Positions 36,501-50,700 of a stretch of DNA of 64,000 nucleotides are shown piece by piece. Position 1 is the stretch's first letter. Each line of letters opens with the position of its first letter. This DNA is from Girardinichthys multiradiatus (lineage: Eukaryota > Chordata > Actinopteri > Cyprinodontiformes > Goodeidae). Location of the stretch: NCBI RefSeq assembly GCF_021462225.1, contig NC_061817.1, forward strand, positions 10,587,936 through 10,651,935, read 5' to 3'. The notes under the pieces were generated by a model. It did no database searches and was not told the origin of the DNA. It worked only from the letters and a program-made list of their open reading frames with translations. The position numbers and the translations under genes were made by a program.

Positions 36501-39500
36501 ATGTGTTATTTTGTAAAGATGTGATTTATTTTTACTATATTTATTGTTAATATATATAATTTTATGTTTCTGTCCCATTACATTTTCACAAATTAAGTTA
36601 CATTAAACAATACTACTTAAGTACTCAGTACCTAAGTAGCATTTTTCCCGAATAGTTTTTTACTTTTACTGGAGTAATTTATTCAATGACTACTGTTTGC
36701 TTCTACTTGAGTAAACATATCTTAAAGTAATGCAACTCTTACTTGAGTACAATTTTTAGCTACTCTACCCACCTCTGGTTCACACACAAACAAAAAACTG
36801 GAGGATGAAAAGGATCTTGTCTGACTTTGTATAAAATCAGGGTAAAAAATGATCTGGTTGTCTGAGGTATTTATTTTAGAAATTCATATTTTTATTTCTC
36901 TAAAGGTGCTTGGGTTTAGCATTGCATAGCCTAATTCTTTTGCACCTAAGTAACAAACACCACTTTTTGATGTAATCATTTCAGGCAAGAGTGTCATGAT
37001 TTCTGAGAACTGACTGAGCTTCAGATGGACTGTTGAAGCCTAAGTATTCTAAAACTGACAGTATCAGTAGTAATAGGGGGTAACAGTACTGGTTTTATGG
37101 AAAGGCATACAATGAGTCTCTGCCTGTAGTAGGGTGACCAGACGTCCCCGGGGCCAGTCCCCATTTTAGACGACCTGTGCCCGGAAATGTCCCCGATTTT
37201 AGCGTTTTGTGAAAGAGAATAAAAAATGTTGCATGTAGACTGTTATTAGTTGGGGGTAGAAAGCACAATTGAGCATGTTGCGCACTACTGTTACGGTAGC
37301 TGGTGGTGCTGCTGTTAATGTTACAGACAGAGCAGAAGAAGAGCTGAGCGCGCTGCCTTGAATTGGGCTGATCCTTGCCATCATGAAGGTGTGGTTCACA
37401 GTAGGAAACATTACTAGTGTTGTCAACATTCACTGTGTCCAGGTAAGAAATATAAGGCTGGGATGTATTTAAGTGCTGTCTGAATTAGGGAACTGGAGTG
37501 CTACAGTGCCGAAAAAGGTTTGTCCAAAGATGTTTTACAATCGAGTGGTGACCTTTAGTTTATATTTTCAGAGCTAGTTATTAGTTGTTTTGTTAATTTA
37601 TTGTTGTGATATGTGAACATAGACTTTCAGACAGAGGGCTGTTTGACTACCCAGTTTGGACATATGAAAGTTCCCCACAAAAAATAAAGTAGTCAGTAAC
37701 AGGGAAAGTGAAGGAGGCAAGAACTGCATGAACTGAGAATGATGAGGAGGGACACCTGATTAAATGTGCATTTCCTCTGTTGTATGACCTTGTAGCTCCA
37801 AATGAAAATAGTTGTTGTTTTTTGCTAAATATAGCCATTTTGGCATTTCATCACATGATGAAACTAGTCAAATAATAAAAACAAATGTTAATATTTATAA
37901 GATTTTATTAGGATTAACCTAGTTTGTCATCTAAAAATAAGCAACTTCTAAAGGGTATCTGAAACAAATATCTTATTTTATTAGTAAAATTTAAATTTTT
38001 CAGTATGTTATATGCTCTAATGTTTTTGGAGAGGATTGTGATTATGTCTCTGTTTTAGAATTGTACAAGACCAATAGAAGAGGAGAGAGGAGGAAAATAG
38101 ACTGATAGAAAGAAGAGCAAAGCAGAAAGAAGAGGGAAAGAAAGAGTGTTAGACAGAAAAGAAGAAGAGGAAAGAAGACAGACATTCCTACCATTACTTT
38201 AATCATTTTATTACTTTTAGGAAATGCTAACACAAGGTTGGATAAACACTTTCCTGCTATCACACTTGATTTTTATTGTTTAATTATGAATAAAAACAAC
38301 AACAAAAATGAAACTGTCAGGATCTGCCATTTTGGGTTTTGCGTTTGTTTAGTTTCTCAGTTAGTGTTTCTGTGCTTGTTTACTGTTAGGTTATTTGTTC
38401 TTGTTGCATTCATCTAGTTTATTAGTTCCCCTTTTCCCTTTGGCCTAAGACCCCTTTTTTGTTATTATTTACCCAGTAGCTACTGGGTAAATAATAACTA
38501 TTACTAGAAGAATGCAACAAGAACAAATAACCTAACAGTAAACAAGCACAGAAACACTAACTGAGAAACTAAACAAACACAAAACCCAAAATGGCAGATC
38601 CTGTATGTTTTCATTATATCTTGATAACATTTAATTCTTTTAATATCTGAGCTGGAAATGTCTCTGAATTTGATTTCAGAAATCTGATCACCTTAGCCTG
38701 TAGGGATGCTGCTTTCTTGAAAAGTCTTAAAAGAAGACTTTTCTAATGTGTGTATGCTATAAAGCTAATGCTAGGACCTTATAAACATAGCTTCAAATAA
38801 AAAGTACAAAAACTACAAAGTTGGTTCAAAGTTTAAAAAATACATCTACCAGCAGCAGTAACTCCTCAATTTATGGTTCTTTTCTTTTGATTTGGCACCG
38901 TAGCTGCATGCTACTATTACCTTTGATATGGAAGGTAAAAATTGCATAAATGTGGATGTTTTCTGGTCATATTAAAAGGCTTGTAAGACAAGTGTACATC
39001 TCCTATGTTGCCTTGATGTTGAGCTTCACAGGACAGTTTAAACTAAACCTTCTGATTTTCCAGCCATTAGCACTTATAGTAGCTCAACGAGCCTCATTGA
39101 GACCTCGGTACACAAAATAACAAACATGGCTGTTTGTAGTGTTCATTTTACACAAGCACCATGTATCCTGAGAAATGACAGTATTTCAGATGTAACGCTG
39201 AAGCCAGTAAAATTAATAGCAGATGATGTGAAGACATAAAGAGTGTCCCCGTTGGCTGTCAGGACATGTATGCCTGTGGGAAGAGAGACCTAACTGATAC
39301 TGCTAAAGTTTTCTTTTTCATTAATTCAGATGGTAATCTTTTATTAATCTTTTTATTTACCCTTTTCTTGCTCTGATGACTCTGGCACCATAAAATGCAG
39401 AATTGCCTTATTACATAGTGTGTGATACAACTAACAACCCACCAGTTAATCCTTTTGTAGAAAAATCTGTGGTCCATTTAGTACTCCGGTCATAAAATGT

Positions 39501-42500
39501 CATCTCTGCTTTAGTTTCTTTAAACTCTGATACACCATGGCAAACTTTACAGCACTGTGGACACGGCGTTAGCAGTCATTAGCTAGCATCTGGAAGTCAT
39601 CAGCAAATTGCACAGTTCTCCACTTATTTTCCTCACACCACAAATTTATTTCACTCTGACGAACACTATTTCTCTGAATTCTTGGCCCCCTTTTGTTTTC
39701 TCTGACACTTCTTAGAATAACTTTAAAGCTGTGGTCTTCTGTGTGCTCATGCATTTACCTTTCTGATGTCTGTAACAAAAAAAATCACACATGGAGACAA
39801 ACCTGTCCCAGTTTTTCCTGGTCTCAGTAGTACTATAACATTTCCAGCCTATGTTTTTAAGGTGGACAAATGACTGATAAACTTTCTCTACCTAATGAAG
39901 ATCAGTATTGTCCCACCCAAAATATTATTCTTGTTAAATGTTGTTACACTAGAATTTTAGGGCATCCCAATATTTGGACAAACAATTATGAAAACGTTGA
40001 CAACATGATCAAACAGTTTTTTTAAACAGCAGTTAAACAAATATTCCAACTACTGCCAAAAATACAACATTAATTGAATCATAAAATAGTTTTCTATTAC
40101 ATTTTTTAACTGTTATTTTGACACAAACACCTGTGCAAAAATATAAACACACACCAAATATAGTAGTATTTTTCATGCACTAATTTTATAGATTATTACT
40201 TTTTAGCGTTCTGCTCTAAAGATTCAAATAAGTACAACATGCTGACATTAGTAGGTTAACCCCTTAATGTCGGAATTTGATTGCAATTATATAGAAATAT
40301 TCCATATTTCTGTTTTTGCTGTTAATCACAGGGTAAATTAATTAGAGAAGGTAAAGTACAATTTATTCAGTAGTTAGTGTGCAAATTAGCTAAATTAGGC
40401 ATAACTGGGCAAAACTCTAACTGATAAAAGTAAGTGCTTGCATACAAACATTGATATGCGTATGATATATATAAACTTGCATTAGTGGGATACATAGGTG
40501 GATTAAAACAGGAAGAGGTTTGTGAAGAATTTGCAGGAAGGGGTTAACCAGTCAGGCTTTCTGCTCAGGTCTGCAGCAGGTTGATCAGCATATGCATGTC
40601 TAGCAGTCTTACAACTGTAGTTTCAAAATGTGTTACGCTATTACCAGTAATGAGTGTCACCTCTTTAGCTTCCACACCATGACTGTCTGTGTTTTTTGGG
40701 CTCTGAAGTATTTCCAAGCCCTTAAATTTCGCTTTTTGTAAACAACAACGTTTCAGCCAGCTGATGGTTGTTTTAGCCAGTTGACGGTTTGTGGGCAGCA
40801 ACATTTTGGAAAGGTGCAGCACATGAAGGTGGGAGATGTATCAGCTGCCAAGAGACCCAACGTGGATCAGAACCAAGCCTCGCTGAAAAAGAAGAGGAAG
40901 TCTCTCTATGCTCTATGCAGCTGCAGAGGTTACTCCGGCATTTTTACTAGGATCTTTTAAAAACCGCTGTAAACTGTAGGATATGATGGGAAATTCGAGC
41001 AGCTTTCAAACTAAAACTTTTTCAAAACCTTGATATACCTTGATACCAGTAACCGACCCCTTCCTAACTTTATCAGTCTATTTTTAATATATCTGACAAC
41101 ACTGATTTTGCACCATTCTAAGAGAAGCCTTTCAAATATTCAACCAATGCAAATATACTTGCAGCAGATCAACAACGAGTCAACAGCACCTAAACTATGG
41201 AGTTAATGGTTATAAAAATAAATAAAAGTCACTGGCTGTTTCTTCAAATGTTTCTCAAAACAAACTTTCTTGTCTAACTTTACAATACACCATAATCTAA
41301 GCTGCTAAGACAAATCCATAAACAAAATAAAACAGACCAATAATCCCAGTAATTTGGTTATTAAGGATGTACTGCTATGCATATCATTGAGGTCAGTAAA
41401 ACCCATGGAAATGTTTGCCATAATCTGATATACAAACTCAGATCTCCCTAAGTGATTAAATCCAGTTGACAAACTCTGTGCTAAGAGATTGAACACAGTT
41501 GGATCCTGACGCTGAGGATCGGCCTGGAATATTTAAAACCCACTGGCATCAACGTCTCTGACAAATTTAGGGCAGTTTGAGGTTCCCCCACGGACTCCAG
41601 AGACTTTAACTTACTGAAGGACTCGGGGAAAGCAGTGTGCAGACTTGTGTGGTCTGTTTGTGTGCAGGAAAGGGAGGAAGGACAGTAATGAGAGACACAG
41701 GAAGAAAGGTACACTATACATCCATGTGTTTCTAAGAATTGAAATAACATACAAAAGACATTAAAGACTTGGAGACACTGACTGGGGGGGAAAGGAAAAC
41801 ACTAACTTTGAAGAAAAGCTAAGTAAACAGAAAATAAAAAAGGTGCTCCATCCAGTGCCCCTCTACTATAAGACAGACAGGCGTATTGCTGTCATCAGTC
41901 CCTTAGCTTAAAAACCTGACTTTTTCTTCCTGTTTAACATTCACCAAGCTAAAGGATCCAAACAGAAAGTTATGGAAAAAAATTCCACTAATGTCCCAGT
42001 TTCTGTTTTGGAGTCCATATAAAATAACTGCCCTAAATTTGTGTCCTTCTGGAGACGATAAATTAACACATAAAATCTGCCAGTTTGCCGATAAATCCTT
42101 TTTGGGAGGAACAAGAAATAGAGCTGTAATGAAGCTTTCGTAGTACAACAAGTGGAGTGGCTTTACTTTGTGGTGCCACAAAAACTCAAGGGGCCTAAAA
42201 AAAAGCCATGTGGAGTGCCACACATGTCTATAATCACACATCATTAAAACTCTGAGGGCTTCGGACTGCACCTTATTTTCTGTGCTGGTTTCCAAATTCT
42301 TCTGGAAGGAAGGGAAAGTGAGATGCTGGATACACAATTATGGCACAAGGTTGGAGGAGGAACAACATGACATTGGTCGTTGTCACTAAAGGGAGTTTTT
42401 ATTTCTGCGTTACTTTGAAATGGTCTCTGCGGGGTCACTTACACGGTGATGCGGGCGAGGAGAGTCCGCCGTCAGGGGGCGTGCTGTTGGGTTTAGAGTC

Positions 42501-45500
42501 GGGCATGGGGAGGGGCACTGGGCGGGCCACTGGGGGAGGTGGAGGCAGCAAGAAGGAGCCTGGCATTTTGCTCTGGCCGCTCCCGTTCGGCTGCGGACAA
42601 CACAAATAGGGTCAAGAGGGCGGCATGCGACAACCCGCAGACACGGAATGGAAAACGGGAGCGGCTCAAGAAGGCCGGGCCCAAAATAAACAAATTCATG
42701 ACGGAAGGAGGAGAGGGGTAGGGAAAAAAACAACTAAAGGAATGAGGTATGTGGACGTCATCTTTGATGAAGGTGTGAAAAATAATAGTCACCACAAGAA
42801 GTGATTTTTGGTGGGACCAGGTTCCACTGAGGTGGTCCGTGTTGGGTGAAAGAGGTTGTGGAGGCAGTGGGAAGTGAAATAACTATTTGACTGGGCTCAT
42901 CCAGCAGATGGCAAGAAATTAAAACCATGGGAGAACACTCGTCTACACAATCACAACAACACCACCAACAATAACAAATCCCAAACAACCAAACGGCAAC
43001 TAAAATCGAAAAAAGCTAGAGATGAAAACAGAAACACGATGACACAACACAGGACTGGTGTGCTTGACTGAAGCGTGCCGTGACTGATTCACTCTCGTGC
43101 TGATGATTGTAACTTCTGAGGGGTTGGGTGGAGCAAAAGAAAGAAATTAACAAGAGAAAGAGCAGGAAACGTTGGGGTCTAGAACAGGAAACAGCAAAAT
43201 GACACTGACAAGACAATACAAAAATTTCTAGACCAGCTGAATGAACAAATGTCTGGTGCCTCGCATTTGTGGGTGTGTCTCTGGTGGTGTAAGTCCTTAT
43301 AATGTAAGTGGTCACATGACAAGCAATAAGCAGTCTGTGATCAAAATAATCAAGTGTGACACGCATTTGTATTCAGCCTCTTTTACTTTGACACCATGAT
43401 CTGATTTGAGTCAATCTGTCTTTTATTTAATCCGAGTTTAAATCCAGCTGTTCTGTGAAGATTTGTTAGAGAGCATTAGTGAACAAACATCATAAAGACC
43501 AAGGGACACATCAGACAAGTCAGCCGTGAAGAAGTTTACAGCAGGGTTGGTTTCTAAAAACTATCCCATAGAGCACTGCTTAACCCATCATGTAAAAAAT
43601 AAGAATATCTCACTACTGCAAACCTACCAAGACATGGCCGTCCAGCTAAAGTCACAGGCTGAACAAAGAGAGCATTAATCAGAGAAGCAGTAAATAGTCC
43701 CATAGTAACTCTGGATGAGCTGCAGAGGCCTGACAGAACAACGTTTGGCGATGCACTCCTCAAATTTAGCAAGAATAAAGCTAAAAAAAGCCATATGAAG
43801 TTCCATTTGCCACAAGCCACGTAGGGAACATGGTGTGGAAGAAGGTGCTCTGGTCAGATAAGACTTAAATTTTACTTTTTGGCCCACATGAAAACCGTTT
43901 AGATGAAAATGAATGCTGCACATTATCCTGTACAAACCATCCACTGTGAAACATGGTGGTGGCAGCAAAATGCTGTGGGAATGCTTTTCTTTACCAAAGA
44001 CAGGAAAGCTGGTCAGAGTTGATGTGAAGATGGAGGGACCTTAAAATCTGCTAGATGCTGCAAAAGACTTGAGACTGGGCGCAGGTTGACCGTTCAGCGG
44101 GACAACAACCCTAAACATACAGTCTAAACTACAATGGAATGATTTTGATTGAAGCATATTCATGTGGCTAGTCAAAGGCCAGACCTAAATCCAACTGAGA
44201 ATCTACTTGAAGATTTTAATTGCAGACACTTGTAGCTGTAAGTGCAGAAAAAGTGGTTCTACAAGGTATTAACTGAACAGGCTGAATACAAATACACGTT
44301 ACACTTTCGTTTGTGCTGGTCTATCAGATAAAATCCCACTAAAATGCTTTGAAGTTTGTGGTTGTAACGTGACAAAAAGTGGAAAAGATCAACTCATATG
44401 AATACTTTTGGAAGGCTCTTTATGTCATATGACTAATATAAACTGCCTTAATTATTTTGATTTTAGTTATCTAATTTCTGTACTATAGATGTACAGTTTT
44501 TGTACGTCAATTTTACTCACACAATAAATGTCAAATAACATAAACAGTTGTTTAACAATTAAATGTTTCTGAGAACTTCCATTTTCTTCCATACTCAGTC
44601 TTTTCACTAACATGGTTTAATTTTTGCTGTCAGATTTCATCTTTTAGATTTTTTTATCAACCTGTCTGCATGCCTTTCTGTGTTTCAGGCAACTGCTTTA
44701 TGCAGCAGTTTCCTTCCTCGCAGTTGGCAAGCCTTACCTGTCCGGCGGCCTGCCCTGAGCCATCAGCACAGACAAACTGCACAAACTCCTTCAGGGGGTC
44801 CTGTCCAGGATGGTGGTGGTAGCGTATGGTGGGGTGGGTGAAGTAGGGGCTAGACTGCTGGATGATGGAAGGGGACGGGAAGTGTAGGGCCGAAGCTGAA
44901 GCACGGGGACTCCCTGCAAACACAGATGTTTGTATTAGATGGACACAGGCTGGGAAGGATAAAAAAGGGAGAGAGAAAGATACATTCAACAAAATGAAAC
45001 AGATTAGGTGATGAATGAGTGACAGATGGTTTTTTTCACGGAAACATATAAAATGATTTGTTTTTACATTTATTTATGTTGTATGATCTCCTAAATGCAC
45101 ACAAGACAACACATAGAAATTGTTATGGTTTGGTCCACACATTTCAATCCAATCAAACACGCGATCAGGAACAACTTCAGCACATACAGTTACTCCATTA
45201 AAATCAGCTTTAAAAGCCTGGATGATGAAAACAAAGAGATATTTGTAGAACTGAATGGTATTGTTATTTAAAAATCACATGATCGCTTGCATTTCGAACT
45301 AAACAATTCCCTGTGTACTTCTGAAAACTGAACAGTTTAACAGATATTTGTTAGAATATGTTAATATTTGCAACTCAATGTGTCATGTAGCTGCTAATAC
45401 ATTTAAAAGAAAAGCAGGAAATAAAAATACAAACTTCACAACAAACATTGTACTTTGAAATTATGTATGATCTATAATGAGGCAGGAGTTGGTTTATCTC

Positions 45501-47757
45501 TGAGCCCTCTAAATCAGGCCTATTTCCATCACTAACCCTGATGTGTATTAAACCCAACCCATTCCATGCCTTGGAGCTCCTGCCTGCCACCAAGTGAAGT
45601 CGTCTTCCTGTACTAATCCCTTTACAAACTGGGTGAAGGCCAAGTGCAGGGTGTGTGTGGGTGGGTTCGAAATAAGATGGGAATGGTTGGGGCAGAAAGG
45701 ATACTACCTCTGTGATTTTCAACCTAAACTATCAGTTACCCCTATTTAAACCAGCTGTGTTGTACATTATAAGGCTATGTTCAGATCACTACTGAAAGAA
45801 GTGACATTGCTTTTTTTTTTTTTTTAAAGATATTTTTTCGGCACTAGTGGCCTTTATTTATTTATTTTGACAGTAGGCAGACAGGAAAGAGGGATAGAAA
45901 GAGGGAGACATTCGGCAAAAGTCGAACCCGGGACAGCCACTTTGAGGACACATGGTCACACGCTTAACACCTACACCATCAGCGCCGCGCCCCTAGGCTA
46001 CGACATTTCTGCCATTAGAGTTAGCAAACTACCATTTATAAATCCCACCTTAAATATTTTTAACATCTTCATTTCTTTTGGCATTCATAGAGAACAATTT
46101 AAAGCATTGACCATCATTAGGGACTATTTCACAACACAGCTGTTGTTTTAGCTAACTACTTGTGGCTAGCTCACCCTTTACCTGTAATGTTAGCAAACTA
46201 CAATAACATTCATAAATTACACTTTGTTCTATGTTTCTCTCATTTTTCATTATTTTGTCCATAGTTAGATAACCAAGTAAATTATTCATTCTTCAGATTA
46301 TAGCTAACAGTAGTTAGCTTTTAGCTCCTTGTTAGCTCAAAAAGCTCAAATTGAAAACAGGTAGGCCTATGGAACAGCTGTTTTTTTATTGTTTGTGTTA
46401 GATTTTATGTAACTACTGCAACATATCTAACCATGATTAATTTACCATTCACTCAATAATTGAACATCAAATAAATGTATTCAGGGGAAAGTTGTAACCA
46501 TGTATCCTGCAGCATCTTCACCGTCCAGGTGTCATGTTATGAACTACAATAACATTTGAACTACTTATATTAGTTAAAACAAAATAACAATTATTTATTG
46601 TTTTTAGATCAAAGTTCTAACTGAATATACATAACTTGTAGGTATTAAACATGAAGCTTTATTTCAGCCAAGAACAATTTAGTTAAACGTACAACAGACA
46701 ACACTGTCTATCGTTTAAACAATGTGAAAATGTGATAAATTAAAAGATCAAAAGACGACAATAAAAAAAGACATATTTTCTTTAAATGTGGTTCAATGGT
46801 AGTTTATTTTTTCTGGACTAAATATAAAGAAAGGCAAATCTCAAAATAGCCCTGAAATATGTCTATGACTGTCCATTGTTTGGAGAAATATCTATTCATT
46901 TACCAGCAGTTTACCACCTGAGGTTCATGCTAAATATTTTCACCAACATTCCACTCCTTCAACTTCTTCTGTCTTAACATTTAAAGGCCAATAGGCCTAC
47001 GTAGTTCACATATAGTGCAATTTATGTTCTTTGAGCTTGTTCTTGATGAATATTCTGGGCAGAACTTTTTTTTCTGTGGGGTGTACGAAATATTTCAAGT
47101 AGGTATGCTGCAGAGGGAGAGACATATGAAGACTTCCTGGGAGTTCTGTACTTTAGTTCTTGTAAATTAATGAGATATCCTTGACAGCAAGAACTTTGTT
47201 CCTGTTTAATCTAGCTAAAGACTTTTTACTTTAAACTATCCATCACTTTCTACAGTGGCTTTGAAAATGTTCACAACCCTTTTAAAATACTAGGAAGAAA
47301 TGAAACTTTAACAAATTATTCCAAACCCTTTTTCCACATATGATATTGCTGTTGTTTAATTCAGTCAGTCAGTCATTTTCTACCGCTTATTCCATAGTGG
47401 GTCGCGGGAGAGCTGGTGCCTATCTCCAGCAGTCTATGGGCGAGAGGCAGGATACACCCTGGACAAGTCGCCAGTCCATCGCAGGGCAACACACAAACAA
47501 CCATGCACACACTCATTCATACACCTAAGGGCAATTTAGAGAGACCAATTAACCTAACAGGCATGTCTTTGGACTGTGGGAGGAAGCCGGAGTACCCGGT
47601 GAGAACCCACGCATGCACGGGGAGAACATGCAAAATCCATGGAGAAAGACCCCCGGCCAGGAATCAAACCCAGGACCTTCATGCTGCAAGGCAACAGTGC
47701 TACCAACTGCGCCACCATATAACAATAAAACTATAAAAAGATATAAATATATATATG

Positions 47758-47791
<34 letters not shown>

Positions 47792-50700
47792 CACACACTT
47801 TTAAGTCTAATATACATGTTTTTGTTAAATAACAAAATGTATTAGTTATTATCTTCTTGGACACAAGCATCTCAGTTAGGTTCATACTGTGCAAGATGAA
47901 TCAGGGGTGTGTCAAAACATCAGTGGCAAAACGTGGGAAAAAAAGACAGTCCCACAAAGGTAAAAAAACTGGCATCTTTAAATGATATATGATTGACTGA
48001 GGCACCATGACTGCAACGCATTCTTCACTGCAGCATTTTGCATAATCCCAGTTCTCCTGCCATTGAATTACTGTGGAGCTCGTTTGATACACAGAACAAC
48101 AACAAAGCTTATGAAGTGGTAAGCACTTTCACACTAGCGAGGCATCAAACTCAATGTTGAAGTCAGCCTGGAAAGAAATCATAACGGTATAAAAACACGG
48201 CAGCTCACCACAACAGCGTCGGGATATTGTATACACGACTGCGGGCTGGTGTGAATCTGCGTGGTCCACACGCAACTGTGGAGATCAGATATGCCGTACT
48301 TGCATCTCAAGAGGCATGGCGTATGTCAACAACCGCAGAGGAGGGTATAATGACACAGTGGTCAACCTCATTGCTTGACATCTGCTCGATGGCTTAAAAA
48401 TGCTTTGAAGCTAAGCTGCAGAACTAAAGCACATGTGTAATTATCTACAATGAGCTCCTTCAATGGATGAGTTTACAAAAGAAAAGCAGAGAAAGTCTCA
48501 TAGTTGGTCTGTGCTGTGGTTGTAATAAATTAATAAAAATAGGAGAGCGATGATTTATGTCTATAACCGCTCTGCTATGATAAATATCTGGGTGGTTTCA
48601 GCTTGCTCAGGGTCAGAACCTTAACGGACTCTTGCTTTTACCACTATGAATAAAGAGGAGAACTCATGCAAATAACAGACAATTAAAAATGGACACACAT
48701 TTAAAAGAGACTGAAGAATATTTAGCAGGGATCATTTTCTGGGGTATTTTTATGTTGTAGTTGTTGTTATGTCATCAGTATCAGCAGCAAAACCTGAGGA
48801 AAAATTGTAGACATTTTGAAGTGTTGTGCCTTTGGTTTTTGCCAAAACAAACAAACAAACAAAAAAAACAATACAAGAATTAGTCAGACAAAATCGCAAT
48901 ATGTTGTATTACCATGTTACCAGTTGCATTGCTGATAATGACTTTGGAGAACTGTGGTTCTGGGAAAACAATCAGTTTGTAAAATTTCTGCTAGAATATT
49001 GGGACCAGTGAAGAGGGAGCCAAAGAGAATATGTGAAAATAAATATGCAGGATTCACAAAGGACTAATTAAAAATGAACAGCTTAAATAAAAGCAGCACA
49101 AGATGAAATATTCTGACTTTTAGTTCCTCACTGAAAGCAAAGCCCTCTAAAGGCTGGATATGTTTGATTTCAGTTTAATCAAAATGTTTCTTTCTTAAAT
49201 ATCCACTCCAGAGAAATCCCCATTCCCCAGTTCAGTCATGCAAAGATTCTGCTAACAATTTTAGATGTCATGGTCCGGTTGATACAATGACGGCATTATT
49301 ATGACATCATCTGGGCCATTTTGATTAATTTGTGGTGAGCTCTCTTTAAAAGCCTCACATATATTACACATCTGTTTTTACAGATTAAGTGTTCATTGTT
49401 GAAACTGAACTCTGGTGTAGTAGTGGAGAGTTCTTCAATACTTCGATCACCATTTAGTAACTGTGTATTTACAGGGTTTTTTACTCTGAGTAATAAAATA
49501 AAAATGTGCAAACTCTAATTCTATCAGAGTTTATCAAACTACAAAAATCCACTCAACCACTCAAATACAGTACCTTGAAAAAGTCTCGGACTGTTCCACA
49601 TTTCACATAACAACCACAACCCTAAAGGGTTTTCACTTTTATTTAGCAAAAATAAAATCTGATAAAGAGTTGCGTGCATTTGTATTCAGCTCCTTTTACT
49701 CTGATACCCACAACAAGTCATTTAAAGAGTAAATAAAGTCCACATAAAAAGTAAATTCCTGACTTTGTGGCAGCATTATGGTCTTGAGATTATTCTTTTA
49801 CAGAAGCAGGGATCTGGTCAGAGCTGATGAGAAGACGGATGAAGCTTACAACCGGACAATTATGAAAGAAAACCTACAGAGGTGTGTGTAAAAACGGCCG
49901 AGTCAGAGTTCAGTTCAAAATCCAGGAGAATTTGTGGCAGGATTTGAAATTTCCTAAAAATTCTACAAGGTAGTGACTCAGGACGCTTATTAAAGGTGGA
50001 TGCCAAATTCTTCAGAGATTTAATTGTAAGAACTGTTGAAAACCTGTATTCTTTTCTTTCTGCTTCACAATTATGCCCTACTAATTATAATTGTGCAGCG
50101 ATAACAGCATCAACCCTGTTGGGTGATGTATTTAGCTGCTTTGCACATGCAGAGTGAACGTTTTACACAGTATCTAACAGCTTCTCTGTCTGTGCTTAAG
50201 AAAAGCATCCACACAGCATGATGCTGCCACCACCATGCTTCACAGTGGAGATGTTGTGTTGAGACATAATAACAATGCAGCATTTTACTTCCACTTTACA
50301 ATTATGCACTACATTGTGCTGCTCTACTACATAAAATTGTAACAACATTTCCTGAGGTTTGTGGTTGTAAAGAATTTATAAAAGTTGAAGAAGATTGAAA
50401 ACTTTTGCAAGGCAATGTAATTGAATCTGAAGCAGGTGTGAAGTTAAAGTTTCAAAAGAAGAGTAGAATGATGGAAAATACATCAAGAACCACCTCACTT
50501 GTCTAAGGAGAAAGAAACTGAGCATCACAGATACCACCACCAACCATCCAGGTCTGAAAGAGTCTCAACAAACGACATCCAGAGACGCTAGAAGCTCTGT
50601 CACCAACACAACCTGCATCCTACAGGCTTAAAAGAGGAGACAGAGAAAGAGCCACAGACCGAAAGTGCAACGTGCCAGCGTCAGATTCCCAAACCCCCTC

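Larger units (their letters stand above)
35287..42442 (-). other. nfix intron between the 148-bp and 92-bp exons
   Basis: 7.2 kb. It holds several dispersed repeats (35350-35560, 36040-36312, 36610-36778, 37125-37210), the foldback structure at 38318-38603 and unassigned AT-rich sequence from 38700 to 42400. No other exon recognised. Confidence 0.7.

Noticed and set aside
37095..37433. 112-codon - strand frame
   Set aside because: Overlaps a dispersed repeat, with no domain or splice support.
42410..42733. Other long frames on both strands around the 148-bp nfix exon
   Set aside because: They are out-of-frame readings of the GC-rich exon and its flanks. The NFIX frame with clean splice sites explains the region.
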